64,000 nucleotides of DNA from Humulus lupulus (Eukaryota; Streptophyta; Magnoliopsida; Rosales; Cannabaceae). How positions within the stretch are numbered: the stretch's first letter is position 1; the number at the start of each line of letters is the position of its first letter. The translations under genes were made by a program, and so were the position numbers. The notes under the pieces were generated by a model. The model was not told the DNA's origin. It ran no database searches and saw nothing but the letters and a program-made list of their open reading frames with translations. The stretch covers positions 86,831,868 through 86,895,867 of the forward strand of contig NC_084797.1 of assembly GCF_963169125.1 (NCBI RefSeq), read 5' to 3'. Positions 21,674 to 35,388 of this stretch are shown here, one piece after another.

Positions 21674-24203
21674 CTCTCTCCCACTTTAATTGTCGATGCT
21701 CTCATCGATAGACCGCTGGCCAATCTTCATGCCTCAACTCCTAAGCCCACTCCATGCTCCTTCTGAATCTTAAGTCTGCAGTAGCCCCTCTACCATTGTA
21801 GAACCACCCACTTGGTGATGATCTCGCACGTCCACCCTTGGAATCGATCAAAGACCCTATGCCACCATCGCTATTCAAAATTGTCCCATGAAGTAGTGCA
21901 TATGCACTCGAATACTCCTTGCACACATGAACTCCTCCGAGTCCATCACGATGTCCCTCCTATTAACAAGGATGAAATTAAGGTGCACCCCTCAGGGTGA
22001 GGTTCGCAAACCAACCATTCTGAACAACACCTATGAAACATCCTTCCATTGAAGGCATGTCTCTCTTCAACGTTGCACTTGTGCCAACTGTAGCCCTTAT
22101 GTAGTATCTAGTGCACCATTGCACATAACTTCATGAAGTAGTCTGTTAGACTTTTGGCCCTCCGGCCTTATTGCCTACCCATGGCTTGATGCGAAATGGC
22201 CACTCCTAACCATAAGCATAACTGCTCCTCTGAGCTTCTATAATGTGGTCAATGATCTGACATCATTCAAAACCACTACATTGCCTTCTGGCTCGTGCTC
22301 ATGCTGACTCTCAGCATTGTGCCTCAAGTTCTGCCCTCAAATCAACCTTGCCTAACTTCTAGACGGCCTGTTGAATCTTGACCAACTTGACTGCACTTTA
22401 CCTCACCCTTGAGATTTGAAGTTGTGCCAATCCGCTATCTTGCTTCGACATATGTTCTCTGAATCATTCGACTTGTGTTCCCATAAACATGTGTCCCCAT
22501 AAAACACTAAGCATGTCCCATAACATGCTGTAAAACCTGCCCAATCTTGGTCTCAGCCTACGACCATGCATACTTTCTATCTGTAGCTTCACTTGGTCAC
22601 CAGACCCACTTGCATCAGTCGTGCATGTCTTTGCACTGTACAACCCGTGTGTTGTTGTGTTTCCCCCTAGATTCACACACCAAACCTTAACAAGTACCCT
22701 GACCCTTTAAACATATGAATTAGTGGGCTCTGCCCACGTCAACTTGGGAATAACTTATCTTCTCGAGGTGTACCTCTCAAGGTATAGCTCACATGCTAAC
22801 CGCTTTCTCTCGTGCAGTCCCTCATTCATTTATCACTTTTGAAGATGATGTTGTACTAATGCCTCGGTCATTCTGACTCTTCGCCCCTCGGCATCTCTAC
22901 GTTGCCTTAGTACCTGAGTCTTGCTGACTTTCACCTTAGGTAACTGGCTCTGTCTTTGTCTCTAAGTCTCCTTGACTTTACATTCTGAACAACTAACGTT
23001 CTCCATGATAACTCATCTCGATGATTTTGTAATGGAACATTGGTCTGTTATTTGGATGTTTGAACCTTGAAGGTCTCTCCCCCACTTCAACTTTTGGCGT
23101 CCTCGAAAACTTGCCCACACGCAAGAACGTTTGACCACCCCAACTCTTCTTGCACACAACAAATATAGAAGTGCACCCTGCATGATGTGACTCTCGAGTC
23201 AACTACTTTGTGTAGCACCATTGTCGATTCCCCTATGCGTGCACTGTCCACATAGCTGTCAATCTGCTCTATTCTAACATCTTGCCCCTTCAGGAAACTT
23301 CTCTAGGCTCCTATGGTAACTAAGTCCCAATAGCAACGCTCTCCAATCTGTATTTAAACTTCAAGCACCATCTTAGCCTCCTTAAGCCCTCTTGCAGTAC
23401 TAAGTTTCCTTGACGCAGCCCTCCAGAACTCCTGAAACTCTAGTACTATTCTGACCACTGCACGCAGTCTACTCAGCCATGCTGGCCTTTGATGCATATA
23501 TTCCACAACTCAGCATCTCCTACAATTCCTTAGTGTTTCTTCACACAAGCTAACCTCTCTATGGGCCAACACGTCCCACTCGATTGTCTCAGTGCCTCCC
23601 TTCTTGGGAGAAACAAGATAACATGCAAACATCTCCAAGTACGACTACCCTCTGACAACCGCGGCTACATCCACAAGTAGCAAGTCCATGTGATGCCAAT
23701 TGGCACACAAGTAGCAACTCAAGCATTTCATGCTCATCTTTACCTGATTCCCCAAAGTTCACCTTCGTAACTACAAAGCATTTGACATCGACTATTATGC
23801 TCTCACACCCTTGCGTAAAAGTTCCCTTTTCAACAACAGCGTTCCGTGTGACTTACATTGTCACCCAGGCAAGCCTGAACTAGTGAAAAAGCGTAGAACC
23901 TTGACCTCTCAATCAAACCATGTCTCATGTCAACGAGTTCCAACACTAATGTAGCACCTCTCCACAACTGCCGATGGTAGTTGTTTTCATAGCACCACTG
24001 AACTTTCTGATTCGAAGCAACCATAACTTGTCCCCTCTCTAGGATGTCCAATATTCCCATGAAGAAAATCAACCAAGTCTGATCCCATCTCAGCCTACTA
24101 ATCCTTTCTAGGTGACTATTAGGCTCAACGACATCTGTTCAAGCATCCAGCCCTTTCTTATCCTTTTTCACACCTACATCCCTTCTAGGATGGGCCAACC
24201 AGG
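21674..24203. other. NC-1 interior, unassigned
   Basis: 2.5 kb with no domain I recognise on either strand and only short open frames. Base composition resembles the flanking LTRs. Confidence 0.5.
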
Positions 24204-25295
24204 TTCACAGGCTGACATTTTTACAGCAGAAATGCCTGTGCGGCACCTTGACTCCTCTGAGCCAAGGTCAGCCTTCCGACCATTCGAATAACAGTGGGCA
24301 CATTTTTTGCGCGACCATGTGCTTCTGCACACTTCCGTCTCTCGAACAACTCTCGCTGAGTCATGCTCTCAAGACACTCACACTTTCCATAGGTTCTCAC
24401 TTTGTCAAGGAAAATCCCAACACCGATGCTCACCCAGACCTTCGCAAGCCAAGGTAGCATGTGTGGCCAAGAGCCAACACCAAGCTAACATGCCAACACC
24501 TCTCATCATGCCCCATTCGATACTATTTGATTAGTTCACGTCATAGACCAATGACTTCACACATGTTGGTAGGCCCTCGAGACTAGTTGCCAGACCAGAA
24601 GCACACACTGGACCTCTGTCCTACTCAAGCATAGTGCACCCTCCAATGCTTACATGCTAACAAGTCCCACGAATGACTTCCCATGCCATCTCATTTTGAG
24701 GCTCGTGGCCATGGCGCACCACAACCTCTCTCGAAGGTTTGGGCCACGTTCCATGCAAGCGGCATCACAGCAAGCCAAGGGAACCGTACACCTAAACCTC
24801 TGGCCGTACACTTCAACGAACTATTGGGGCGGCCCGATAATGTCCATGAGTACTCCTACTCATGGAGACATATGAGTCCCCTCGTAGTCCTCATATACCC
24901 ACCCTACTAGTCCTCCCGACTAGTAGCATCTCATTTGACGCACTTGCTCCAGGGGTTGGTGGAGAGTTGATACCAGGTGCTCCCCCTACAAAAAGCCTTT
25001 AAGCTTTTAGCCTTCTACCAGAAACATATATGATTTTTTCTTGGGAGACATATTTGCCTCTCAACTCGCCAATTCTCCAAATCTCCCAAATATGACTGTT
25101 CCATTGCGTTCATTGACCCTTCAATATGAAACTTACCAAGTCCCGTCCATTTTCAGGCAAAATTGAAGAGATTTACGAAAATGCCACTGCCGTACAAACT
25201 AGGCATTAGCATGCTCACTAGCCTGCTCCTTCCCGTTTGTATCTGACCGATCACAATCCTAGCTTGTAACACGCTCTCAAGGCCGGCATGTTACA
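24204..25295 (-). repeat. NC-1 right LTR
   Basis: Direct repeat of 20500-21673 with a changed first base or two (gttcacaggctgac). It ends tgtaacacgc...gcatgttaca at 25265-25295. The equivalent 75-codon frame is at 24683-24910. Confidence 0.75.
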
Positions 25296-26403
25296 CGCCA
25301 CGGCCCGTGTCCCTCATGAGAAAGCCTTGGAATCTCTGACTTGTAGCGTGCTGCAGCCCTAGGGGCTGGGCCATGACTCAAATTAAAGAAAATAGCCAAA
25401 ACATGTTTTTGGTCTTCGGAACTCAAAATTTGAAGGTCGAGAAGGACCCTACTACTTGGTTAAGTATAATTCGAGGTCCCAAAGGCAAGTATATTGTTCC
25501 GATGACTTTTAATTGATTTAGATTGTGATGGCTATTTATTATTACATTGTGACTAGGTTTTACTGCTAAGGCTCAGGGTTAGGGATCGTGGTCGTGATCG
25601 CCTAGTACTGTCAGCTCACGACCCAGGAAGGAAAACTGTATGTTCCCATAGACCAAGGCATGGCCCAATTATCTGTGTCTAGTGTCATGTATGAATTTTT
25701 GTAATTGTTAAGTCATGTTTATGTGTTTATGACTGATCGGTGAAGGTCGGAATCGGCAAGGGCTGAGATCGGCGAAGGCCGGGATCGGCAAGGGTTTGAA
25801 ACGGCATTAAGCATGTTGAACGCAGGCTGCCATGGCCATGCCATCTAAGGTGCTGTACTCACCCGCTCAGTGAAGACCATGAGTCTAATGCCTGGTAACG
25901 AACCTTGATCGACTTAGACCGTTATGTGAAATGCCTGCTATATCTGTTTAAGTTACGCATTTACTGAGATAAACTGTTATATGCTCTGTGTGTGGAGTTT
26001 TCCTTCTGAGTCTTCATTCACAGGTGCTCTATGGGGTAGGTAAGGGCAAGGGAAATGCTGACCAAGCATGAGTTGAAGGGCATGGAGCAGCGGTACATGT
26101 TTGGCCTACCTGGCCGCCACAGCTTGGGTAGTCTTAAGGAACGTGCTATAAATGTTTGGTTTCGTGGCCTAGGTCGACTATATAATAACTTTTGAGTTGT
26201 AAATATGTTTTAAACAATGTTTTGGGATCCCAAAGTAACTATTTTATAATCTTAATGAATATCCAAACCTTTTCTCTTAAAATTTCATTAATTGAGTATT
26301 CACTTTAATTTAATCACACTTTTTAGGCTAGAACCTCGATTAGCGAGCTAATGGCACATTTTAAAATCTCATGGTAATGACTCTAGGGTATTAGGGCATT
26401 ACA
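25296..26403 (+). repeat. Tk-1 5' LTR, piece 3
   Basis: Resumes the Tk-1 LTR after NC-1 and matches 41660-42250 plus 44561-45008 of the 3' LTR (gggatcgtg, ggtgctgtactcacccgctc, tttaaacaatgttttgggatccca). It ends gggcattaca. Confidence 0.85.
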
Positions 26404-26405
26404 AC

Positions 26406-26418
26406 TTTGTATCAGAGC
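26406..26418 (+). other. Tk-1 primer binding site
   Basis: TTTGTATCAGAGC directly after the 5' LTR. It differs by one base from the TTGGTATCAGAGC complement of initiator tRNA-Met that is usual in plant Ty3/gypsy and copia elements. Confidence 0.75.
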
Positions 26419-26746
26419 GTGCCAAGGTTTATGGTTGCTGGATATTGAACGAACATGTTCTCTCAGTGCAAGAGACAAGCTCGACTCAGGGTTAGTGGTA
26501 TTAAGTGAAATATATGTCTAACTGCTTTTCTAAATTGACATGTTTTCCTGATTGATATAAATAGAGTATGAGGAATATGTATATAATGGTATGGCATGGC
26601 CCCTACGATTATTATATGACTATGTTGTGTGTGCATTGCATTAGTTTGGTATTAGTGTTTGGTTGATTAAATTATGAGGTGGTTTTCTTTTAATGTTGTC
26701 ATCGAGCCTAATGTGCGGCATCATTGATTGCAGGCATATTGAAGTT

Positions 26747-27880
26747 ATGCCTCGGCGATCAGCTAGATTCCGCGACAATATGACCGAAGATAACAACCAG
26801 GGTCAGGACCCTCCACCTGCCCCACAAGACTGGCAATAGATGTTTGCAGAAATGCAAGCTAGACTTCAGAGAATGGAAGATGAACTCCAAGAGCTGAGAC
26901 AACAGGCTCCCCCTCGATATGCTGTATTTTAGGCCCCATAGACTGTGGCACCAATGCCAGCCCAGCTTGTGATAGAGAATAGATGGGAGCCTCTATATGA
27001 GAGGATTAGAAAACAACACCCTCCCACCTTTAAGGGCGGTCCAACCCACTGTGGGCACAGCAGTGGATTAACATGACTTCTTTAATCCTGGATTTCATGT
27101 GGGTGTAAGTAAATGAGAGGGTGGCTTGTGCCAGCTATATTTAAGGGATGACGCCCGCATCTGGTGGGAAGTTGTGTCTCAGAGGAGGGATGTGACTACC
27201 TTGACTTCAGATGAATTCAAGGATGTTTTTATTGAGAAGTGCTATAGTGTTGTAGTTCAAGCTGACATGGTGGGTGAATTCACCAATTTAACTCAGACCA
27301 TAATGATCGTCACAGAGTATGATTTGAAGTTTGACCAGTTGTCTAAGTTCCCATCAAATTTGGTGCCAACTGACATGGCAATAAGAGATTAATTTGTACG
27401 GGGGTTGAATGTGATGATAGCCCGTGATGTTAAGATAACTCTGGATCCGAGGACTACCAGGAAGTGGATAAAGCCCTTACTTCTGATGGTGTTGAAGATT
27501 AGATATGGAAGGAAGGCGCCGCAAGGCATGATGCTCGGAGGACGCTACCTCCATTCACTGGTTCTAGCCGAGGTAGTGGCCCCAGTGAGAAGAAGAGAAA
27601 GGCGCCAGATTTTCTTGATCCTCCTAGTCCAGATAAGGGGCACAGGTTGCTTTTGGTGGCCGTTAGGGCAAGGGAGAAAATTGGAGAAGCTTCCCAGAGT
27701 GTCCAAGGTGCAGGCAACGACATTTGGGGTAATGCAGAGTCAGAGCGTGTTTCATTTATGGGAGTGTTAACCACTTGAGGAAAGACTGTCCTTGAGCCAA
27801 AAAAAGAAGAACCAAAGAAGAGTGATAGCTTCAGGCTAGCCAGAGTGTTCACCTTGACTCAGATTGAGGCTTAGGCTAGT
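26747..27880 (+). pseudogene. Tk-1 gag
   Basis: It starts MPRRSARFRDNM after a leader of about 330 bases. The gag core is clear at 27126-27480 (LRDDARIWWEVVSQR, EYDLKFDQLSKF, FVRGLNVMIARDVKI). The zinc knuckle near 27690-27790 is only partly legible across frames. Stops occur at about 26837, 26930 and 27390, with further frameshifts. Gag would build the virus-like particle. Confidence 0.8.
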
Positions 27881-27899
27881 CCCTCGGTCGTGACAGGTC

Positions 27900-28364
27900 A
27901 GATTTCTACCGCTGGTTCCTTTTTACTGCATTGATTGACTCAGGGGCAAATTGTTCATTAGTATCTGCTAGAGTGATAGACCATCTGTGTAGACCTTGTG
28001 ATTTGTACGCTAGAGGATTTACGGCTTTGTTTCCAACTAGGGAACTGGTAGTCTCTAGGAGGTGGGATAGAGCGTTAACAGTATAGATAGACAGTAGGGA
28101 GTTAGAAGGAGTTTGATATGATTATGGGGATGGATTGGCTGGAAAAGTATGGGGCGGCGATAGATTGCTAGCGAAGGATCATAACTTTTGAGGTGGAAGG
28201 AGAGGAACCCTTTGTGTTTGTGGGGACAGTGAGTGGACAGCGAGTACCTATAATCTCTGCATTGAAAGTTAGAGACCTATTGCAAGAAGATTGCATAGGA
28301 TTCCTAGCGAGCATAGTGGATATTTCGAGGGTCTTTTCAATTGAACTGGGTGAGACTAGGTTAG
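27900..28364 (+). pseudogene. Tk-1 protease region
   Basis: LIDSGANCSLVSARVIDHL near 27930-27985 is an aspartic-protease active-site motif with the DSG form kept. DMIMGMDWLEKYGA-like sequence follows near 28115-28160 with frame breaks. The region is interrupted by Tk-2 at 28365; the gttag before it is the target duplication. Confidence 0.75.
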
Positions 28365-30683
28365 TGTAATGCCCTGGGTAACCAAGACCGTTACACTGTG
28401 TGTTTAGAATAGTGCAAGACTTGCTAATCAAGTCATTTAAACAAATTGTGAATCGAAAGTCATCAACTGATTAGGAATAAAAGATTTTGGTCATAAATAA
28501 GTTATTTTCGTTAAAAATGGAAGTTTAACACATAGACTCTCAAAACAGGGTTTGGATGACTTATTTACAAAAATTCCAGAAGTTATAAACAACTCAACCC
28601 ACTCTAATGGCAAAATACTCATTTTAGGTTTCCATCCCTGTACAATCCCTTGACCGTGGTGGCCGAGCAGCTGACAATGTACACCTCGCTCCAGAGCTCT
28701 CCAACTCATGGTTGAATCTACATACCCTTGCTCTTACCTACACCACGTAGCACCCGTCAGCCGAGGCCCAGCAAGAAAACATAATATATAGCATGATTAA
28801 TTTCAATAACCAAGTATTTCACAACTCATAACCAAGTAATCAGCAACTCACAAGATTCACCTATTCAATGAATACAATTGACAAACTAGCAATTTGTCAT
28901 TCAGATAGTCAACATATCATATTTATCAGGTTACAACAACAATCATGATCATAATCAACAATTCATTTCAATCATTACACAATATTTAGGGTCGGCACCC
29001 TTAGGCCGCTCCCTCTGTTTAACCCACTGTCTTCAGCTCACTTAGGCCGCCCCCAGTGTAATACCCACTGACTCTGGCCAGCTTAACCGAGCTCAGTGAT
29101 TAATAAGCTGTCCTCGGCTACCAGTGTCCGAGCCGCGCCATGTGCGCAAATATTGTTTACGGCACCCTTAGGCCCTTTATCATATGTCCCATGGCATAAT
29201 ACTATCTATGTCATCATATACAGATATAGGGAGCCCTTAGTCCCATCACAATCACATAATAATGCATTCAAATATAGGGAACACTTAGTCCCAACCTAAC
29301 CACATAATCGGGTGCAGTTTTCTTACCTCTTGTTCAAGCGAGAAACACTTTACGAATGACCCTCGAGAGCGATCGATCTTTTAGTCCCTTAGCGGTCACC
29401 TATTAATAACCAAATTTGGAATCCAATTAATGAAAATAAAAATTAATGAGTCTTAACCTAAACCTCACTCACGGGACCCCGAATTGTATCCAACGGTGAG
29501 TAGATTTGATCCCGAGCCTTAAGGATTAAAACCCCGAGGCAAAAACCCTTAAAAACACCCAAAATATGCATATGAGAAAATAGGGTAGTGCTGTAGCGCT
29601 ACCCCCCCCTAGCGCCCCAGCTCTACAACCAGGGACATTTTGCCCTGGCTAGCGCTACCCTCTGGGAGCTACAGCGCTAGGACCAGGCAGACATGGCCCT
29701 GGTTCTTCTTCCTTCGAGTTTTCCATTTTCAACCTGTTTCAAAAGCTTCCAAACACCATTTAAACTCCAAAATGAACCCAAATACCACCTATACTAGTCC
29801 TAGGCATCATAACCTACCCAAACTTTGCCAAAAACCCCATTGAATTCGCTATTTTCAAACCCAAAATCCCAACTAAACTCAGTAACAAAACAGAGCAGAA
29901 AACCAAAGTTCTAATGGTTGGAATCTTACCTCAAGCTTGGTATGAACTCCTTTTCAATGATGGAACAATACCCTGGATCCTCAACACTTGATTCCCCAGC
30001 TTAATTCCTCAAAAGAAGCTTCAAACTTGAAGAAGAAAAATGTAGAAAATGGTGAATGGTGAAGGCAAAAGATAATGCTCTGTTTTTTCCTATAGCCTTC
30101 TACTATTTTCCAGCCTAAATATTGATATATATGTCCTTAAAGGTAAAATGACCTAACTGCCCTCAAGCTTAATTAAAATCTTTAACAACAACCAAGGACA
30201 AAATCATCCTTTCACACCTGTCTCGTTAATCATAATTAACACCCTCCAATTCCTGTTATTCTCAATATTCTCAAATACCAAGAATTCATATCCCGTTACC
30301 CCTTAACTCCCGGCAACGTTCTAATCACCAAATTACCCCGGGACTCACCCCGTGCTCTGAACTTAACACTGTTATGACCAAACCGCTAACTAATACTCAA
30401 CGATCGTCTCATGACCAAAAGCTCGAACAAATCCACATTATAATGTGTCCTCAACAATAACTACCAATATACAAATAATTATACAATTATGCCCTCAATG
30501 GCCAAATTACCAAAATGCACCCATAATAAAATATATACCCATATGCATGCATTCACCATCATATAATAATATGATCCACATAAACGTGCATATAACCATA
30601 TAATAGCACAAATAATCAATTATGGCCCTCCCTGCCTCCTATTCAAGGTCCTAAACCTTATTAGGAAATTTGGGGTCGTTACA
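28365..30683 (-). repeat. Tk-2 3' LTR (left)
   Basis: Starts tgtaatgccctggg and ends tggggtcgttaca. It aligns end to end with 35389-37660 with few substitutions and small indels. It has a GC-rich tagcgct-type module at 29585-29680. Confidence 0.9.
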
Positions 30684-30700
30684 TCTATCCCGTCCTTACA
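30684..30700 (-). other. Tk-2 polypurine tract
   Basis: Minus-strand AAGGACGGGATAGA directly before the 3' LTR, preceded by a GAAATTTC-rich segment that is common just before the 3' LTR in this lineage. Confidence 0.6.
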
Positions 30701-31090
30701 GAAATTTCATCCTCGAAATTTTATCTGAGCTGCCCGGAATATAAATTCTGCACTACTGATTTCAGTTTTCCAGGTCATTCCTTGACCTCATTGTTTGTAA
30801 AACACTACCTTAACTCAAGGTACAATCCTGTTCCTTATAACCTTATTATTTCTACCTCATAACTGAACTGGTCACTCCACATGGAATAACTCCACCTTCA
30901 ACTGCAGATTCCCATAAATCAACACATGAGTTTCTCCAACCCATGTCCTCAACATGGAGTACAAAACACACCGTGTACAATCGACAGTGCCAAAACTGTT
31001 ATCAACTTAAAAGCAACCTCACTGATCCTTTCCCGAATCTACACAGTTTTAATACTCTAGGGTCCAACTTGCTCTTATCTCCTCACCCTT

Positions 31091-31720
31091 TTATCCTTGG
31101 TGATATTCTGAGAAAGGTACAATCTTTGCATTGGAATTCCATATTCCTATTTTCCAATTCAGTAAAGCTTTTCCATTTATTTTGAAAAGTGAGCCTCGTG
31201 AGCCTCCAAGCTCTAACCTTTTAATAATCTCAACGATCCCCTGAACTACCTCAAAATCCAAATACAACATCTCACTTATCTCATTCCAACCAATGGATGA
31301 TATACGCTTCCTATTATACTCCATCTCATTAAGTGTTCCTCCAATAATTGGATAACTCCCTTTCTCTCTGATTTACCATCAGTCTGAAAAAAAATAATAA
31401 AATGCACCAAATTCCAATTATCTATTCATCGGCTTCCTTAATCCTCCCAAGACCTGAGAGTAAAACAAAGTCCTCATTCGATGAAATAAACCCTAAATTC
31501 CATGAAGGCACACCATCTATCCCGCATAGAGTTCTGAATACTGATCAGCTGTGTAACTTATCCTTACTAATAAAAGCAAGTTCACCCCAAATGCTGGTCC
31601 ATAATGACCCAACCATCCCACGCTGACCAACCATCTTGGCAGCCCACTGCGATACCCATTGCGATATTTCCTTTTTCCCATTATAACATACTCAAAGGTT
31701 GCAATAGCCTTACCGGTTTC
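31091..31720 (-). pseudogene. Tk-2 integrase fragments
   Basis: Minus-strand frames give ISSIGWNEISEMLYLDFEVV near 31260-31324, matching the post-catalytic segment of Tekay integrases (the HWDE and YLGPE region). RISYTADQYSELYAG at 31517-31565 matches the core region before the second catalytic Asp. Between them the frame is lost and many residues are unrecognisable. This is enough to place the element in the same lineage as Tk-1. No catalytic triad can be read. Confidence 0.6.
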
Positions 31721-32458
31721 TGATATCTTGTCCTGACCTGCTAATAGGTTAAGAGCTTTCTCATATATTCCATTATGTTTCTTTCCATCCAAGCCCACTA
31801 ATATAAAACCTTCAAACTCTGGTACCTTTTTCCTGATGCCTGGATGAAAATTCCAAGAGAGAAGTATAAAATTCATCCAAAATTTCCATGTAATTCCGTG
31901 GTCTATCAAATTCCAGATCTGATCCTTGTATTTTAATAAGCTTATACCTGACACTGTAAAATCCAGCTAAGACCTTGCCTTCAATTCTTTCCATCTCGGG
32001 TTTACTTAACTGTCTTTCTTTAATCCTTTATGAGATAATAATTCCAAGTATCAAACTAGCTATCTAGCCCACTAGAAACTCCACTCTAGTTCTAGTCGGA
32101 TCCTTTAACCAACATCATGCATAGAAAATCACTTTCTCCTGTCTTTGAAGTGTCATAGTATCCCACCAATTGATTCTAACCTGTAAAAAAAACGTAGAAC
32201 TCAACCTGAAATGCACATACCACCATGTCACCTAAGGAAACCTCTACTCCTAAGGCATTCCTTAACCTTGGCAAAGTTCCAACCAAAATACATCACTACA
32301 CCGTCGATCAAGACAATCACAAATCTAATTAAGATAATCTTTGAATACTCTATTCACCTATTTCACAAAAACAATTTGGCATTGACCAAATCCTCAACAC
32401 ATGACTCAGCATCCACAGTGCCCTTATCTAATATAATAGCAATCTTCTGCCTATCTTT

Positions 32459-32595
32459 TTCTCTGATCTCCAGCTGGTAATAACCAGATCAAAGATCCCT
32501 AACTGTCCCCGATCTCTAGCTGGTAATATCCAAATCAAAGATCCTTAACTATCCCTGATCTCTAGCTGGTAATAACCAGATCAAAGATCCACCTT
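32459..32595. repeat. 46 bp tandem repeat derived from RT
   Basis: Three units with the landmark agctggtaat at 32472, 32518 and 32564. Each unit contains ctggtaataaccagatcaaa, the reverse complement of the codons for the RT SGYYQ motif. A fourth related copy lies in the RT remnant at 33399-33425. Confidence 0.75.
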
Positions 32596-33338
32596 GAAGA
32601 ACATCATCGTACTCAACAATTGAGACTTTAATTCTCATAGCTTTGTTAAAATCATTCAGTACAACCTCCCAGATCTGATTCCATCCCTGACATCAATCTA
32701 ATCACCATTCTTTCTCTTTATGCAGATGAACTCCTTGACAATTTCCTTGGAAACTTATCCGGAAACTCACAGACTAATCAAGTCTGTCTTTGTCCCACTA
32801 GTACAACTCAAGTAGTGTCCAACACACTAGCTAAGGCTCTAACCATCCCCCTGCAGTAGATTTCCCACTCTAAGTACAGGTGTTAACTACTGCAAGGGTT
32901 TCTCCCTCTTAAACTCAAGAGTTACTGTTCCTTCCTTACAATCCATCACTGTGCCAATACTTGACTAACCCTTCCATATTCAAAATCCTTACGTTGTAAC
33001 TGTCTTCAGAGATACTTCAAGTAACAGCTGATATGTTTACCAGTCTTAACATGCTTCTGATCAAATTCCTTCATACCTGATCTCTTCCCTTCCTGTATTA
33101 TAACCTTGAGTACCCTTGAGAAACAAAGTTAATACCTTCTCAAACCTTACCTATGACCTTGCTACTTCAGTAGTAATATCATCAACGTAGTAGTCACTCA
33201 TATTTTGCTTCTAGCTGAGGAGTAGTTCAACACATCGCTAGTGAACCCGAATGCAACCCATCCATGTCGCTTCTCTATTCTCTGCTTGTCGGACTTATCC
33301 ATGTTATTGAAGTATAAAACAATTAGGAACCTTTACTA

Positions 33339-33527
33339 TTAATCCATCACACCCCACTCAGTACAAGTAATAATTCCATAAATGTCTCTTTCCTTGATCC
33401 TTATCTGGTAATAACCAGATCGATGATCAACTCCCAAAGACATTGTCCTATCTTGTATCGGGGCATTTAAACTCTTCATCCGTAGCAGGCGATATCCACG
33501 AGTCCCATGATACAATGCTCTATCCAA
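33339..33527 (-). pseudogene. Tk-2 reverse transcriptase fragment
   Basis: Reads SLGVDHRSGYYQIRIKERDI, the RT block containing the first catalytic Asp (usual form DLRSGYHQLRIKEEDI). The expected YVDD block downstream is not readable. The rest of the 32600-35370 interior shows no clear domain. Confidence 0.7.
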
Positions 33528-35373
33528 TCCATCCTTAAGTCAAACACTTCTTCAGGTGAACCAATAATTCCTTAAGCCAAAATAGTATCATTCTTCATAA
33601 CGTCCCTAATACCAAATCCATCCATTCCCAAGTTCCAAACCGTATCCAACAACTTCTTGCATACTCAACTACATCCTTACTGACCAATTTAATTTCCATT
33701 CAGTCTAATCACTATACTTCGAGAGATGTCCTCGATGGTTCAGGGTTGTCTCTTATGTAACACATTAGCTTTCCCTCAAGCCCATACCAAAACTCTCATA
33801 TGACAAACTCAACCACTTTCCTATGAACCCCTTTACTACTCTTATTTCAATTCGTCCTTGTGGAGCTGCTAACCTTTTCTCAACGAGTACTCATATCTCA
33901 AGCCCTTCATATAACAACTTTGTGATATGCACTTCATATCTAAATCTCTCCTGGTGACACACAACTCTGAACTCTTCAAGCTTGTTATCTAACTGAACAA
34001 AGACTATCAAATCCACTGGTCCCCTCCGAGTAACCAGCCTTGAGCTTTGAATGTACAAGGCATCCCAGTCTTTTCTTCTCTACTCCTGGGAAATCCGCCC
34101 TAGGGTACAAAATCATCCCATTATAGAGAACATTTCCGTACCTGGCATCTTTCCAGGTAGTATCTTCTGCTTCTGATGTATACTAAATAATATCATTAGG
34201 CCTCATCCCTGTCTTGATGGCCAACCTGTAACCTGGACCCCTTTCCTGTCAAAACCAGGAGCCATAGAACCATCAAAGGTTCTTCTTTTCCGATATCCGA
34301 GTATCCATTCTTACTAAATCCCACGAACAAGAATATCATCACCTTACATGTTAAATAACATAGCCTTGACCCTCCAACTCATTTCATAGTTTAGTCCATA
34401 AATAAATCATCATCTCTGACCTACATCAATCTGTAACATAATCCAAAGTGGATTGACCAACCCACCAAACTCATTGACATACACTGTCACTATCTGAACA
34501 CTTTCGGCTTCCTTCTGCCGCAAATACTTTGTACAACTATTCTGCCGCAATTTGTTCTCCTCATATTATCAAGAATGGGATTAGCTATACCCATTCACTA
34601 ACTAACTCCTGAACAAACCCAAACCTTCCTCAAAACTAGAGGATACTGCTTCCAAAGCCTTCCATACAATAATCCCTATATGTTTCCCCCTCGGGCCAAA
34701 CCAATACTGGCGCGCCGCATGGTCATGATATACAAAGCAGCTTATTTTCCCCCAGTAAACCTGCTGCAAAAACTCAGGGGCAGATGAAGGATTCCACCCT
34801 ATCTATCATCTGCAACCCTCACTAAAACAAAACCAGGTCCGATTAACCATTTTGAGCAAATTCAATCTGAATTAATCTGTCTTCACTAGCTAAACCCCTC
34901 AGCCCTGACGTTTATACCAAAACCGTCCCAAGGGTAGATCCATATAGCAATAATAATCAAGCACACATAAAGCATACTAAGCACCAATATTACGCATAAA
35001 TTATCAAATTTCTTTATCACAAGATGCACTCATACTTACTATGCTTTCCATACCAAAAAACATGTATAACATATAAGTTCAATCTGAACATATAATCACC
35101 TGCAATCCTTATACCAATCATTATCCAAGTATTCATCCACATGCAAGAGCAATGATAATCAGCATGCCTTAATATCATCATGCAATAGTCAAGGGCCAGG
35201 CCCTATCAGTATCTCATGCTCCCTATTAATCACACCAATTAATACACTCATATTTCCTTCAAGCACTTAGGCATACAATTTCATGTATTCCATTACAAAC
35301 CCTTGAGTCGAGCTTGTCTTTAGCGGAGAGTGAACATGTCCAGCTAGTCTTCAGGAACCCATAAACCTAAATG

Positions 35374-35385
35374 GCTCTGATACCA
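35374..35385 (-). other. Tk-2 primer binding site
   Basis: Minus-strand TGGTATCAGAGC, a perfect match to the usual initiator tRNA-Met primer site, three bases from the LTR end. It fixes the right LTR as the 5' LTR. Confidence 0.9.
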
Positions 35386-35388
35386 AGT

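Larger units (their letters stand above)
20500..25295 (-). mobile_element. NC-1: LTR element with no recognisable coding region
   Basis: Direct repeats at 20500-21673 and about 24204-25295 flank 2.5 kb of unassigned sequence. The left LTR is followed by ctctctcccactttaatt, a good polypurine tract on the minus strand, so minus orientation is likely. The repeats differ at many sites and the right one lacks a block near 24380, so the insertion is old. The flanks cgtta and cgcca match at only three of five bases. No gag or pol motif was found in any frame. Confidence 0.7.

Noticed and set aside
31402..32480. Plus-strand frames of 74-89 codons in Tk-2
   Set aside because: They are on the strand opposite to the integrase remnants and lack any motif.
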